DNA of 8,447 nucleotides from Alphaproteobacteria bacterium (GCA_020853455.1 JADYYV010000008.1:1-8447); one strand, 5' to 3'. Positions 1 through 7,053 are shown, counted from the stretch's first letter. Numbers and translations are program-made. The notes: a model not told the origin generated them from the sequence alone.

Positions 1-1
1 C

Positions 2-2707
2 GGCAATGACGGCAACAACCTGCTCGACGGCGGCGCGGGTGACGACACCATGTCGGGCGGCGCGGGCGACGACACCTTCGTTGTGGACGCGGCACTCGAT
101 GTAGTCATCGAAAACGCCTCCGAAGGCACAGATACCGTGCGTTCTGGCGTCACCTATACGCTCTCGGCGAATGTCGAAAACCTTGTCCTGACCGGCGCTC
201 TGGCCATCAACGGCACCGGCAACGCGGAAAACAACACGCTGACCGGCAACAGCGCGGCGAACGTGCTGACCGGCGGCCTTGGCGACGATACCTATGTCGT
301 TGATACGCTCGACACGATCGTCGAGGCGGGTGGCGAAGGCAATGACACCGCGATCTTCACATCCACCGTTGCGGGAGACACCTACACTCTCGGCAACAAC
401 GTCGAAAACCTGGTGCTGGACGGCACGGCCGCGATCAACGGCATCGGCGACGGCGGCGACAACACAATCACGGGCAATAGCGCGGTCAACACGCTCGACG
501 GCGGCAACGGCAACGATACGCTCGACGGCGGCGCGGGCGCGGATACCATGATCGGCGGCGCGGGCAACGACACCTTCTTCGTTAACATGACGACGGATGT
601 GGTGAGCGAGGCTGCGGCATCGGGCAATGATACCGTCAACGCCTCCGTCACTTATGTGTTGAGTGGCAACGTCGAAAACCTGACCCTGACCGGCGCGCTG
701 GCGATCAACGGCACGGGCGACGCGGGCGCGAACACGATCACCGGCAACGGCGCGAAAAACATCCTGACCGGTCTTGGCGGCGACGACGTGCTGGACGGCG
801 GCGCGGGCGCGGACACCATGATCGGCGGCGAAGGCAGCGACATCTACATCGTCGATAACATCGGCGACAGGGTCACGGAAACCGGCACGCTCGGCACCGA
901 CACTGTCGAAACAAGCGTCAGCTTCACGCTTTCCGCCGGGATCGAGAATATGATCCTGACCGGCACCGGCGACATCAACGGCACCGGTAACGCCTTGGAT
1001 AACGTGATCGACGGCAACGACGGCAACAACACGCTGGAAGGCGGCGCAGGTAACGATATCCTCAGCGGCGGCCTGGGCGACGATACCTATATCCTCGACG
1101 GCTTAGGCGACGATGTCGCGGACACTGGCGGGAACGACACGATCCGCGTGGGTTTCTCCGCCTCGGTATCGTCTTATATCGGCGTTGAAAACATTGTCCT
1201 GACCGGCACCGCCGCCATCAACGCAACGGGCGACGCCGGCAACAACACGCTGACCGGCAACAGTGCGGTCAACACCCTCACGGGCGGCGACGGCGACGAC
1301 ACCTATATCGCGGGCATCAACGACGTCATCGTGGAACTGGACGGCGGCGGCAACGATACGCTCATCATCACGCTGACGGGCGGCGGCACATTCGTCCTGC
1401 CCGATTTCATCGAGAACATCATCATTAACGGCACCGGCGGCACGCTTGCCGGCGATGCCGGCGACAACACCTTCGGCGGCAACGCGGGCACCAACACGCT
1501 CGACGGCGGCGGCGGCGTCGATACCCTGTCGGGCGCAGGCGGCAACGACATCTACATCGTCGATAATGCCGGCGACGTCATCATCGAACTTGCCGGCGAC
1601 GGCACGGATACCGTGCGCGCAACCGCGAACTACACCCTGTCGGCCAACGTCGAAAACCTGATCCTGCTGGGCACGGGCAATATCAACGGCACCGGCAACA
1701 ACCTCGACAACACCATCACCGGCAACAGCGGCAGCAATACGCTCGACGGCGGCACCGGCACCGACCGCCTGATCGGCGGCGGCGGCAACGACACCTATGT
1801 CGTCGATAACCTCAGCGACATGATCGTGGATGCCGCCGGTAACGATACGGTCAGCACGGACATCACCTACACGCTGAAGCCTGGGCTTGAAAACCTGACC
1901 CTCACCGGCACGGCGGATGTAAACGGCACCGGCAATTCGGCCGTCAACATCCTGACCGGCAGTTCGGGCGCAAACACGCTCGATGGCGGCGCGGCCAACG
2001 ATACGCTGATCGGCGGCGACGGCAACGACGTGCTGATCGGCGGCCTTGGCGCCGACCTGATGACGGGCGGGCTGGGCGGCGACGACTACAGGGTCGATCA
2101 CGTCAATGACATGATCGTCGAACTGACGGGCGAAGGCACGGACAGCCTGACCGTTACGGTCAACTACACGCTTTCGGCCACGGCGGAAATCGAAAACATC
2201 ACGCTGGGCGGCACGCAGAGCCTGCGCTTTACCGGCAGCGACACCGACAATGCCATCACGGGCAATTCGGGCGCGAACAGCCTCAATGGCGGCGCGGGCG
2301 CGGACATGCTGAGCGGTGGCGCGGGGAATGACAGCCTCGTGGGCGGCTTAGGCGACGACATACTCAACGGCGGCCTCGGCATTGACCGCATGACGGGCGG
2401 GCCGGGTGCGGACACTTTTGTTTTCGACGGCCCCATAGCCTCTAACAATGCCGATATCGTGACGGATTTCAACGCGGCGGAAGACAAGATCGACATCTCT
2501 GCCTTGCTGACCGATTACGATCCGCTGGCAGGTGATATCCTGTCGAACTGGGTGGAGATCACGCTGGGCGGCGTGCTGAAGGTCAACACAGCCGGCACCG
2601 GCTTTGGCGCGGGAAGCGGTTACACGACCGTGGCAACTTTCCTCGGCAACCATGGCCTGACGGGCGAGCAGCAGCTGGTCGATGACGGGATATTGATTAT
2701 CTCGTAA
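2..2707 (+). CDS. RTX-type calcium-binding repeat protein, type I secreted (5' truncated by window edge)
   Basis: The reading frame is open to the left edge, so the ATG at 50 is internal and 901 residues of a longer protein are visible. Nine modular repeats of about 75-100 residues each combine a 'GGxGDDTYVVD'-like RTX motif, a 'DTV...YTLS' stretch, a 'VENLxLTG' strand, an 'INGTGN' turn and an 'NTLTGNSxxNxLxGG' segment. Five consecutive glycine/aspartate nonapeptides follow ('GGAGADMLS' type), then about 100 non-repetitive residues from 'ADTFVFDG' through 'DIVTDFNAAEDKIDIS' to a hydrophobic end, 'GILIIS'. In known families, RTX nonapeptides bind calcium and fold as a parallel beta-roll outside the cell, and such C-termini direct export through an ABC transporter/membrane-fusion/outer-membrane type I system. 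No catalytic domain is visible, so an adhesin, surface-layer or matrix role is an inference. No transporter genes lie in the window. Only 11 bp separate its stop from the convergent neighbour. Confidence 0.93.
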   Translation, partial: GNDGNNLLDGGAGDDTMSGGAGDDTFVVDAALDVVIENASEGTDTVRSGVTYTLSANVENLVLTGALAINGTGNAENNTLTGNSAANVLTGGLGDDTYVVDTLDTIVEAGGEGNDTAIFTSTVAGDTYTLGNNVENLVLDGTAAINGIGDGGDNTITGNSAVNTLDGGNGNDTLDGGAGADTMIGGAGNDTFFVNMTTDVVSEAAASGNDTVNASVTYVLSGNVENLTLTGALAINGTGDAGANTITGNGAKNILTGLGGDDVLDGGAGADTMIGGEGSDIYIVDNIGDRVTETGTLGTDTVETSVSFTLSAGIENMILTGTGDINGTGNALDNVIDGNDGNNTLEGGAGNDILSGGLGDDTYILDGLGDDVADTGGNDTIRVGFSASVSSYIGVENIVLTGTAAINATGDAGNNTLTGNSAVNTLTGGDGDDTYIAGINDVIVELDGGGNDTLIITLTGGGTFVLPDFIENIIINGTGGTLAGDAGDNTFGGNAGTNTLDGGGGVDTLSGAGGNDIYIVDNAGDVIIELAGDGTDTVRATANYTLSANVENLILLGTGNINGTGNNLDNTITGNSGSNTLDGGTGTDRLIGGGGNDTYVVDNLSDMIVDAAGNDTVSTDITYTLKPGLENLTLTGTADVNGTGNSAVNILTGSSGANTLDGGAANDTLIGGDGNDVLIGGLGADLMTGGLGGDDYRVDHVNDMIVELTGEGTDSLTVTVNYTLSATAEIENITLGGTQSLRFTGSDTDNAITGNSGANSLNGGAGADMLSGGAGNDSLVGGLGDDILNGGLGIDRMTGGPGADTFVFDGPIASNNADIVTDFNAAEDKIDISALLTDYDPLAGDILSNWVEITLGGVLKVNTAGTGFGAGSGYTTVATFLGNHGLTGEQQLVDDGILIIS
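173..2280 (+). repeat. Nine intragenic modular repeats of the RTX protein
   Basis: The conserved '(V/I/L)EN(L/M/I)' strand of each unit starts at 173, 401, 671, 941, 1184, 1409, 1649, 1886 and 2189. This gives periods of 228, 270, 270, 243, 225, 240, 237 and 303 bp, all multiples of three. Similarity is also strong at the DNA level: the stretches at 521-570 and 791-840, exactly 270 bp apart, are nearly identical, which suggests fairly recent unit duplication. The sixth unit (near 1409) and the ninth (near 2189) are the most divergent, lacking the usual 'INGTGN' turn. Confidence 0.85.
2282..2430 (+). repeat. Consecutive RTX nonapeptide block
   Basis: Five nonapeptides in a row (LNGGAGADM, LSGGAGNDS, LVGGLGDDI, LNGGLGIDR, then MTGGPGADTF) match the GGxGxDxLx calcium-binding consensus. 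This is the longest uninterrupted RTX run in the visible protein and directly precedes the C-terminal secretion region, the usual place for a folding-nucleating beta-roll in type I secreted proteins. Confidence 0.85.
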
Positions 2708-2718
2708 GCGCGGCGCGT

Positions 2719-3096
2719 TCAGCCGATCTTGCTCATCGTCACCCGCGTGACGGTGCCGCCGTGGCGGATCTCGCCGGCGAGGGTCAGGCGGCCGTTATCG
2801 CGGCTGACGGCCATGACGGTTTTATAGGTCATGATCGATTTGGTGGGGTTGCCTTTTTCATCGGTGATGAATTTTCCGCCGGGGGCGTGGCTGGGGTCGA
2901 GCGTGCTTTGCATCAGCACCGCGTCGCCGGTGATCGTGAAGGCGCTTTCCCAGATGAAGCCGTTCTTGTCTTTGCGCCAGGTGAGCCCGTCCCTGATCTC
3001 GGTGACGCCGTCGCTGTCGAGCGTATGCGGTCCTGCTTCGCTGCTTTGGGTGCGTATTTCGTAGCGGCCGTCCAGCTCGTCCATCGTCAGGGGCAT
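2719..3096 (-). CDS. Hypothetical protein, 125 aa
   Basis: I do not recognise this protein. The ATG at 3096 is supported by an AGGAG Shine-Dalgarno with 6 nt spacing; a second in-frame ATG lies four codons later. There is no signal peptide, membrane segment or cysteine. The sequence opens with 'DELDGRYEIRT' and then alternates polar turns with strand-like segments ('GFIWESAFTITGDAVLMQS', 'SIMTYKTVMAVSR', 'RLTLAGEIRHGGTVTRVTM'). This suggests an all-beta, possibly small beta-barrel fold; that is inference from pattern only. It converges on the RTX gene and diverges from dnaX. Its frame is cleanly bounded and ends in TGA, showing that TGA is an ordinary stop in this genome. Confidence 0.75.
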   Translation of the reverse strand: MPLTMDELDGRYEIRTQSSEAGPHTLDSDGVTEIRDGLTWRKDKNGFIWESAFTITGDAVLMQSTLDPSHAPGGKFITDEKGNPTKSIMTYKTVMAVSRDNGRLTLAGEIRHGGTVTRVTMSKIG

Positions 3097-3228
3097 GGGT
3101 TTCTCCTGCCTTCAGCCTACTATGCGGTCTGTCAGGCCGCAAGGCGCGCAGGGTTATGTTATTCCGTAAATAATTGAACGGTACCGGCGAATCCGATACC
3201 CTTGTCCTTCATCCTGAAAGAGGCTTCC

Positions 3229-4881
3229 GTGGCGAAAAAAACTGCCGATACCGCTGTCGAAAAACCCGCTGAATACCGCGTGCTGGCGCGCAAATACCGC
3301 CCGCGCGATTTTTCGCAGCTGAAGGGGCAGGACGCGCTTGTCCGCACGCTGACGAATGCGATTGAATCCGGCCGCATCGCCCATGCCTTTATGCTGACCG
3401 GCGTGCGCGGGGTGGGCAAAACCACGACCGCCCGCATCATCGCCCGCGCGCTCAACTGCGAAAAAGGGCCGACCATCACCCCCTGCGGCACCTGCGACCA
3501 GTGCAAGGCTATATCCGAAGACCGCCATGTCGACGTGCTGGAAATGGACGCGGCGTCGCATACCGGCGTCGATAACATCCGCGACCTGATCGACACCGTG
3601 CAATACGCGCCGGTTTCCGGCCGCTATAAAATCTTCATCATCGACGAAGTCCACATGCTGTCCAAGGGCGCGTTCAACGCGCTTCTGAAAACGCTGGAGG
3701 AACCTCCCGCCCACGCGAAATTCGTTTTCGCCACCACCGAAATCCGCAAGGTGCCCGTCACCGTCCTGTCGCGCTGCCAGCGTTTCGATTTGAAACGCAT
3801 CGACGCGGGCGTGCTGGAGGAATATTTCGGCGAACTGCTAAAAAAAGAAAACGTCGAGGCCGAACAGCAGGCGGTGGCATTGATCGCCCGCGCCGCCGAC
3901 GGATCGGCGCGCGACGGCCTAAGCCTGCTCGACCAGGCGATCTCCCGCGAACAGGGCAAAGTGACCGAAGCGCAGGTGCGCGAAATGCTGGGGCTTGTCG
4001 ACCGCAGCGCAGGCTTTGATCTGTTCGAAGGCCTGATGAAGGGCGATACCATCGGCACGCTCAATATCGTCGATACGCTCTATAAAAGCGGCGCGGACCC
4101 CATGCAGGTCTTGCAGGACCTGCTGGATCTCACGCATTTCCTGACGAAAACCAAAGTCGCGCCCGATACCGCGCGCGACCGTGCGCTGCCCGAAGCGGAG
4201 CGCGTGCGCGGCGCGGAGCTGGCCAAGAAACTGTCCGTACCCGTGCTGACCCGCACCTGGCAGATGCTGCTGAAGGGCGCATCCGAGGTCAATCAATCGT
4301 CCCAGCCGCGCCACGCGCTGGAAATGCTGCTGATCCGCCTGCTGTATGTGGCGGAACAGCCCACCCCCGGCGATGTGCTGAAACAGCTGAAAGACGGCAC
4401 AACCGTCAGCGCGGGCGGCGGCATGCCGTCCGGCGGCGGCGCGCCGCGCGGCACGACGGTCATGAGATCCGCATCGCCCGTCACGGCGGTCGCTTACCAG
4501 CCGCAGGAAAACGCCGTTGCGCAGGTGAATAATTTCCACGAAGCCGTCGCGCTGTTCGGCCATAAAAAAGAAGGCATGCTGGAGGCGAGCATCACCGCCT
4601 ATGTGCATCTGGTGAAATTCGAACAGGGGCATCTGGCCATCCGGCTGAAGGAAAATGCCCCCCAGAACCTCGTCGGCCAGATGTCCGACCGCCTCAGCCT
4701 CTGGACCGGCCGCCCGTGGATCGTCAGTCTTTCCCGCGAACAGGGCGAACCGACCCTTGGCGAAATGAAACGCGCCGAAAAAGCCAATATAGATGCCGAG
4801 GTGCGCGCCAGCGTGATGGTTGCCGAAGCGCTGAACGTGTTCAACGGCGCGAAGGTTATCGACATTAAATTCAAGAAATAG
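3229..4881 (+). CDS. dnaX: DNA polymerase III subunit gamma/tau
   Basis: This is the ATPase subunit of the replicative clamp loader, which opens and loads the beta sliding clamp and, in the tau form, tethers the polymerase core and helicase. In the 550-residue product, 'EYRVLARKYRPRDFSQLKGQ' lies at 15-34, Walker A 'GVRGVGKT' at 58-65, a four-cysteine zinc site at C77, C86, C89 and C92, Walker B 'IIDEVH' at 137-142, sensor 1 'ATTE' near 168-171 and the 'SRC' arginine finger at 181-183. A Gly/Pro-rich linker occupies about 390-430, and an alphaproteobacterial-type tau C-terminal domain about 434-550. I place the start at the GTG (3229), which has an AAAGAGG Shine-Dalgarno 5 nt upstream. The in-frame TTG at 3202 lacks one and would add nine residues. 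The gene is followed by an inverted-repeat element and a convergent ankyrin gene. Confidence 0.97.
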   Translation: MAKKTADTAVEKPAEYRVLARKYRPRDFSQLKGQDALVRTLTNAIESGRIAHAFMLTGVRGVGKTTTARIIARALNCEKGPTITPCGTCDQCKAISEDRHVDVLEMDAASHTGVDNIRDLIDTVQYAPVSGRYKIFIIDEVHMLSKGAFNALLKTLEEPPAHAKFVFATTEIRKVPVTVLSRCQRFDLKRIDAGVLEEYFGELLKKENVEAEQQAVALIARAADGSARDGLSLLDQAISREQGKVTEAQVREMLGLVDRSAGFDLFEGLMKGDTIGTLNIVDTLYKSGADPMQVLQDLLDLTHFLTKTKVAPDTARDRALPEAERVRGAELAKKLSVPVLTRTWQMLLKGASEVNQSSQPRHALEMLLIRLLYVAEQPTPGDVLKQLKDGTTVSAGGGMPSGGGAPRGTTVMRSASPVTAVAYQPQENAVAQVNNFHEAVALFGHKKEGMLEASITAYVHLVKFEQGHLAIRLKENAPQNLVGQMSDRLSLWTGRPWIVSLSREQGEPTLGEMKRAEKANIDAEVRASVMVAEALNVFNGAKVIDIKFKK

Positions 4882-4893
4882 CGCCCCTGATGC

Positions 4894-4974
4894 GTCATTC
4901 CCGCGAAAGCGGGAATCCCGTGGGCCGTTTTGCGCTCTGTCAATCGCCGGGATCCCCGCTTTCGCGGGGATGAC
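4894..4974. repeat. 81-bp palindromic repeat element, copy 1
   Basis: The two 27-bp ends form an inverted repeat beginning GTCAT(T/C)CCCGCGAAAGCGGG, each end being itself a short hairpin (CCCGC GAAA GCGGG type). They enclose a centre of about 27 bp. A second copy in reverse orientation is at 6974-7053. The two copies match along their whole length, centre included, with about six substitutions and one indel. The hairpin core is identical in form to widely dispersed proteobacterial repeats, including the ATTCCC-N8-GGGAAT core of Neisseria dRS3. It lies between the convergent 3' ends of dnaX and the ankyrin gene and could act as a bidirectional terminator or mRNA-stabilising structure. It encodes no transposase, so a REP/MITE-like, trans-mobilised element is the best description. 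Confidence 0.85.
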
Positions 4975-4986
4975 GATGGGGCGGGA

Positions 4987-5709
4987 TTACCCCACCAGCC
5001 CCGCCTTGATCAGTTTCTGCTCCAGCTGCTGGATCGCCGTGCGGTTCTGCGCGTCGCGCTGTTCCTGCGTCAGGGGCGGCGGGTTGCTGTTCGCGGCGGT
5101 CATGCCGGCGCCCGCGTTTTTGAAATCGGTTTCGGCCTTGGGCTTTGGCACAAACACCGCCGCCGCCTGCGCGATCAGGTCGGCCACGCCCGCATGTTCG
5201 TTGTCGCGCGCGAACTGCACGGCGGTGACGCCTTCAAAATCCTTGATTGTGGGATCGGCGCCGGAATCGAGCAGCAGCGCCACCGTGTTGCGGTATCCAT
5301 GCGCGGCGGCCGACATCAGCGCGCTATGGCCCTTCGCATTCACATGGTCGATATGCGCGCCCGCCTTCAGCAGCACATCGGCAACCGCGGCCTTGCCTTC
5401 GAACGCCGCGAACATCAGCGCGGTCGATCCGTTGGCGTTCATGGCCTCCAGATCGGCATTCGGCGCGCGCGCCAGTATCCATGCCGCTTCTTTCGCGCCC
5501 GCCTGCGCCGCCGCCATCAATCCGGTCATGCCCTGCGCGTTGCGCCATCCCGCAGCCTCGCGGTACTCCATCAGGATTTTCTGCACGGTTGCGGTATCAT
5601 TGATGCCGATTGCGCTGAACAGGCGCAGGCGCGGGTCGTAATTGCGGGGCTCGGATTCAAATCCACGCGATGCCGCTGCGTTGAATGCGGATGTCAGTCC
5701 TGAACTCAC
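4987..5709 (-). CDS. Ankyrin-repeat protein, 240 aa
   Basis: Four ankyrin repeats are visible at about residues 57-90, 91-123, 124-156 and 157-186. They show the canonical 'G.TALM.AA..G....V..LL..GA' pattern (for example 'GSTALMFAAFEGKAAVADVLL' and 'GHSALMSAAAHGYRNTVALLL'). A helical segment around 28-52 probably caps the array. The C-terminal tail (187-240) is disordered and Pro/Asn-rich, then ends in a charged helix ('EQRDAQNRTAIQQLEQKLIK') that could form a coiled coil. No convincing signal peptide or membrane span is seen, so a cytoplasmic protein-binding role is inferred; ankyrin repeats generally mediate protein contacts. The GTG start at 5709 has a GAAGG Shine-Dalgarno 5 nt upstream. 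It is transcribed opposite to both dnaX and ybaB and sits between them. Confidence 0.9.
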   Translation of the reverse strand: MSSGLTSAFNAAASRGFESEPRNYDPRLRLFSAIGINDTATVQKILMEYREAAGWRNAQGMTGLMAAAQAGAKEAAWILARAPNADLEAMNANGSTALMFAAFEGKAAVADVLLKAGAHIDHVNAKGHSALMSAAAHGYRNTVALLLDSGADPTIKDFEGVTAVQFARDNEHAGVADLIAQAAAVFVPKPKAETDFKNAGAGMTAANSNPPPLTQEQRDAQNRTAIQQLEQKLIKAGLVG

Positions 5710-5791
5710 TTGTGCCTTCGTCCTTTTATATCGGCGGGGTCGCTTTCTTCCGCTTCCGCAGCCGTGTTTTTATAAAATCACCTTACCATAA

Positions 5792-5804
5792 ACTCATAAT
5801 GAGT
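5792..5804. promoter_or_regulatory. 13-bp perfect palindrome in the divergent intergenic region
   Basis: ACTCAT-A-ATGAGT is a perfect inverted repeat in the AT-rich gap between the divergent ankyrin and ybaB genes. Its size and position would suit an operator for a dimeric regulator, but nothing else in the sequence identifies a binding protein, and a short palindrome in AT-rich DNA can occur by chance. Confidence 0.25.
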
Positions 5805-5883
5805 ACAATAATTCCCTGAATCTGCATTTAAATTCAATTACTTGGACTTGAGGTACATATAGACCATATATGCGCGCGCTCGG

Positions 5884-5910
5884 TTGACTTCACCCCATGC
5901 CGCCTATACT
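5884..5910 (+). promoter_or_regulatory. Candidate sigma-70-type promoter for the ybaB operon
   Basis: TTGACT (5884-5889) and TATACT (5905-5910) are each one base from the housekeeping consensus hexamers, though the spacer of 15 bp is shorter than the optimal 17. Transcription would start near 5917, leaving a leader of about 33 nt containing the ybaB ribosome-binding site. A weaker alternative further upstream is TTGGAC (5842-5847) with TATATG (5867-5872). Confidence 0.5.
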
Positions 5911-5949
5911 TTCCAACCACACCCATAAAAAACGAAGGATCGACAGGCG

Positions 5950-6273
5950 ATGGCAAACTTTGCCCAGATGATGCAGAAGGCCGGCAAGTTCAAGCAGGAA
6001 ATGGAAAAGATGCAGCAGCGCGTCAACGCCATGGATATTCCGGGCGCGGCGGGCAACGGCCTTGTCACCTGCGTCGTGTCGGGCAAGCACGAGTTGAAAA
6101 AACTGAAGGTCGATCCCTCGCTCATCAAGGCCGACGAAGCCGATGTGATGGAAGACATGATCATCGCCGCCATCAACGATGCCCGCAACAAGGCGGAAAA
6201 AGTGATGGCCGATGAAACATCGAAACTGATGGCCGATATGGGCCTGCCCGCCAATATGGGACTGCCTTTTTAA
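5950..6273 (+). CDS. ybaB: YbaB/EbfC family nucleoid-associated protein
   Basis: At 107 residues it has the normal family length. It opens with the characteristic 'MANFAQMMQKAGKFKQEMEK' amphipathic helix, followed by a central strand region ('GNGLVTCVVSGKHELKKLKVDPSLI', about 36-59). A 'MEDMIIAAINDARNKAEKVMADE' helix (67-89) and a Met/Gly/Pro-rich tail ('MGLPANMGLPF') complete it. Family members are homodimeric DNA-binding proteins that coat DNA, and the gene very often lies next to dnaX and recR. A GAAGGA Shine-Dalgarno at 5934-5939 lies 10 nt before the ATG. It is followed after 24 bp by the 210-aa gene in the same direction, so the two are probably cotranscribed. dnaX is upstream on the same strand but separated by the inverted-repeat element and the ankyrin gene. 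Confidence 0.95.
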   Translation: MANFAQMMQKAGKFKQEMEKMQQRVNAMDIPGAAGNGLVTCVVSGKHELKKLKVDPSLIKADEADVMEDMIIAAINDARNKAEKVMADETSKLMADMGLPANMGLPF

Positions 6274-6297
6274 TTTTTAATCACAGGAGATTTAACG

Positions 6298-6930
6298 ATG
6301 GCTTTTGATTATTCCACATCCGGCCTGCCGCAAAACGACCGCTGGAACGTGGCGACGCAGATCTGCAACCAGTGGCTCAACGAAAACATGGGCTTCTTCG
6401 GGCCGGAGCGCATCAACAACTTCATGCACAACCAGCCCGTCGCCGCCGCAAAACGCATCATCGACAACACGGGCGACTGGTCCGAAGAATCCGTGACGCT
6501 GCTGCTGCTGGGCCCCGCCAAATCCACGCTGCTGGCCAATGCGCAGACCGAAACCGTCGCCCGTCACATCTTCGGCGACCGCGCCGTCGACCTGCTGCAT
6601 GCGATGGCGGACCCCAGCAAAGCCGACGCCGAAATGGTCCGCGACATGAACCGCATCTTCATCGCCGAAGGCGTTTCCACCATGACCGACCAGATGATCG
6701 GCCGCGCGAAAATCGACCAGCACCACGAAACCCGCTGGAGCATCCTGCACAATCTTGAACGCACCCATGCGACGATCAAGGGTCAGGACCCCGCGCTCGA
6801 TAAAATTTTCGAGGAAGCCGCGAAAAAATCCCACGACGCTTTGGAAGGCCTCGACCGGGCAGCGGCAGCCGTCGCAAAAAAGCCGATGAAGCCCCCGGTG
6901 AACCCGCATAAACCCGGCGGCCCGCATTAA
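6298..6930 (+). CDS. Hypothetical protein, 210 aa, possible degenerate HD-like helical domain
   Basis: The ATG start has a strong AGGAG Shine-Dalgarno at 6285-6289 with 8 nt spacing, and the gene follows ybaB closely. It is predicted mostly helical and soluble, with no signal peptide. Residues about 66-140 ('SVTLLLLGPAKSTLL...ETVARHIFGDRAVDLLHAM...MTDQMIGRAKID') faintly follow the layout of HD phosphohydrolases of the RelA/SpoT/MESH1 type: a helix ending in 'LLHD..ED', then '..I...FG..V..LV..', then 'ADRL.N'. Here the metal-binding HD is replaced by 'GP', the following acidic pair by 'ST', and the later 'AD' by 'TD'. If the relationship is real, the site is dead; this is inference only. The C-terminus (about 183-210) is Ala-rich, then Lys/Pro/His-rich and likely disordered. 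It occupies the place where recR is commonly found. An intrinsic terminator follows at once. Confidence 0.85.
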   Translation: MAFDYSTSGLPQNDRWNVATQICNQWLNENMGFFGPERINNFMHNQPVAAAKRIIDNTGDWSEESVTLLLLGPAKSTLLANAQTETVARHIFGDRAVDLLHAMADPSKADAEMVRDMNRIFIAEGVSTMTDQMIGRAKIDQHHETRWSILHNLERTHATIKGQDPALDKIFEEAAKKSHDALEGLDRAAAAVAKKPMKPPVNPHKPGGPH

Positions 6931-6933
6931 AAT

Positions 6934-6960
6934 AAAAACCCCGCGCAAGCGGGGTTTTTT
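6934..6960 (+). terminator. Intrinsic terminator of the ybaB operon
   Basis: CCCCGC-GCAA-GCGGGG forms a six-bp GC stem closed by a GNRA-type tetraloop. It is preceded by A5 and followed by T6, which pair to extend the stem or act as the U-tract. It starts three bases after the stop codon of the 210-aa gene. Confidence 0.9.
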
Positions 6961-6973
6961 ATGGGCCGGTACC

Positions 6974-7053
6974 GTCATCCCCGCGAAAGCGGGGATCCCG
7001 TCGATTGGCAGAGCGCACACAGCCCACGGGATCCCCGCTTTCGCGGGGATGAC
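6974..7053. repeat. 80-bp palindromic repeat element, copy 2 (inverted relative to copy 1)
   Basis: The ends form a perfect 27-bp inverted repeat starting GTCATCCCCGCGAAAGCGGG. Each end contains its own GC hairpin around GAAA/TTTC. The centre is the reverse complement of the centre of copy 1 at 4894-4974, so the whole unit, not just the hairpins, is duplicated. It lies 13 bp beyond the ybaB-operon terminator and just beyond the 3' end of the oppositely transcribed 7083-8129 cluster, again between convergent genes. Confidence 0.87.

Noticed and set aside
1103..2101. 332-codon open frame on the minus strand through the RTX gene
   Set aside because: It is a shadow of the highly repetitive, stop-poor GC-rich RTX sequence. 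Its Ala/Val/Asp-rich translation mirrors the repeats and it has no plausible start context.
2737..2752. CGTCAC-CCGC-GTGACG hairpin near the RTX/125-aa convergent ends
   Set aside because: It lies within the coding sequence of the 125-aa gene and has no following T-run.
3154..3714. Minus-strand ORFs across the 5' half of dnaX, and others across 3624-4632
   Set aside because: All are antisense shadows of unambiguous dnaX coding sequence.
4561..4575. Second Lys-Lys A-run in dnaX (CAT AAA AAA GAA) as a gamma frameshift site
   Set aside because: Its position matches the E. coli site, but the first base is T, and the -1 frame has no stop until about the end of the gene, so no short gamma would result.
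4930..5703. 257-codon plus-strand ORF over the ankyrin gene
   Set aside because: It is antisense to a clear ankyrin-repeat protein, Arg/His/Cys-rich, and starts inside the palindromic repeat element.
6292..7020. 242-codon minus-strand ORF beginning 'MCALPIDGIPAFAGMT'
   Set aside because: The 'GIPAFAGMT' peptide is the translated palindromic repeat, a common annotation artefact, and the rest is antisense to the 210-aa gene.
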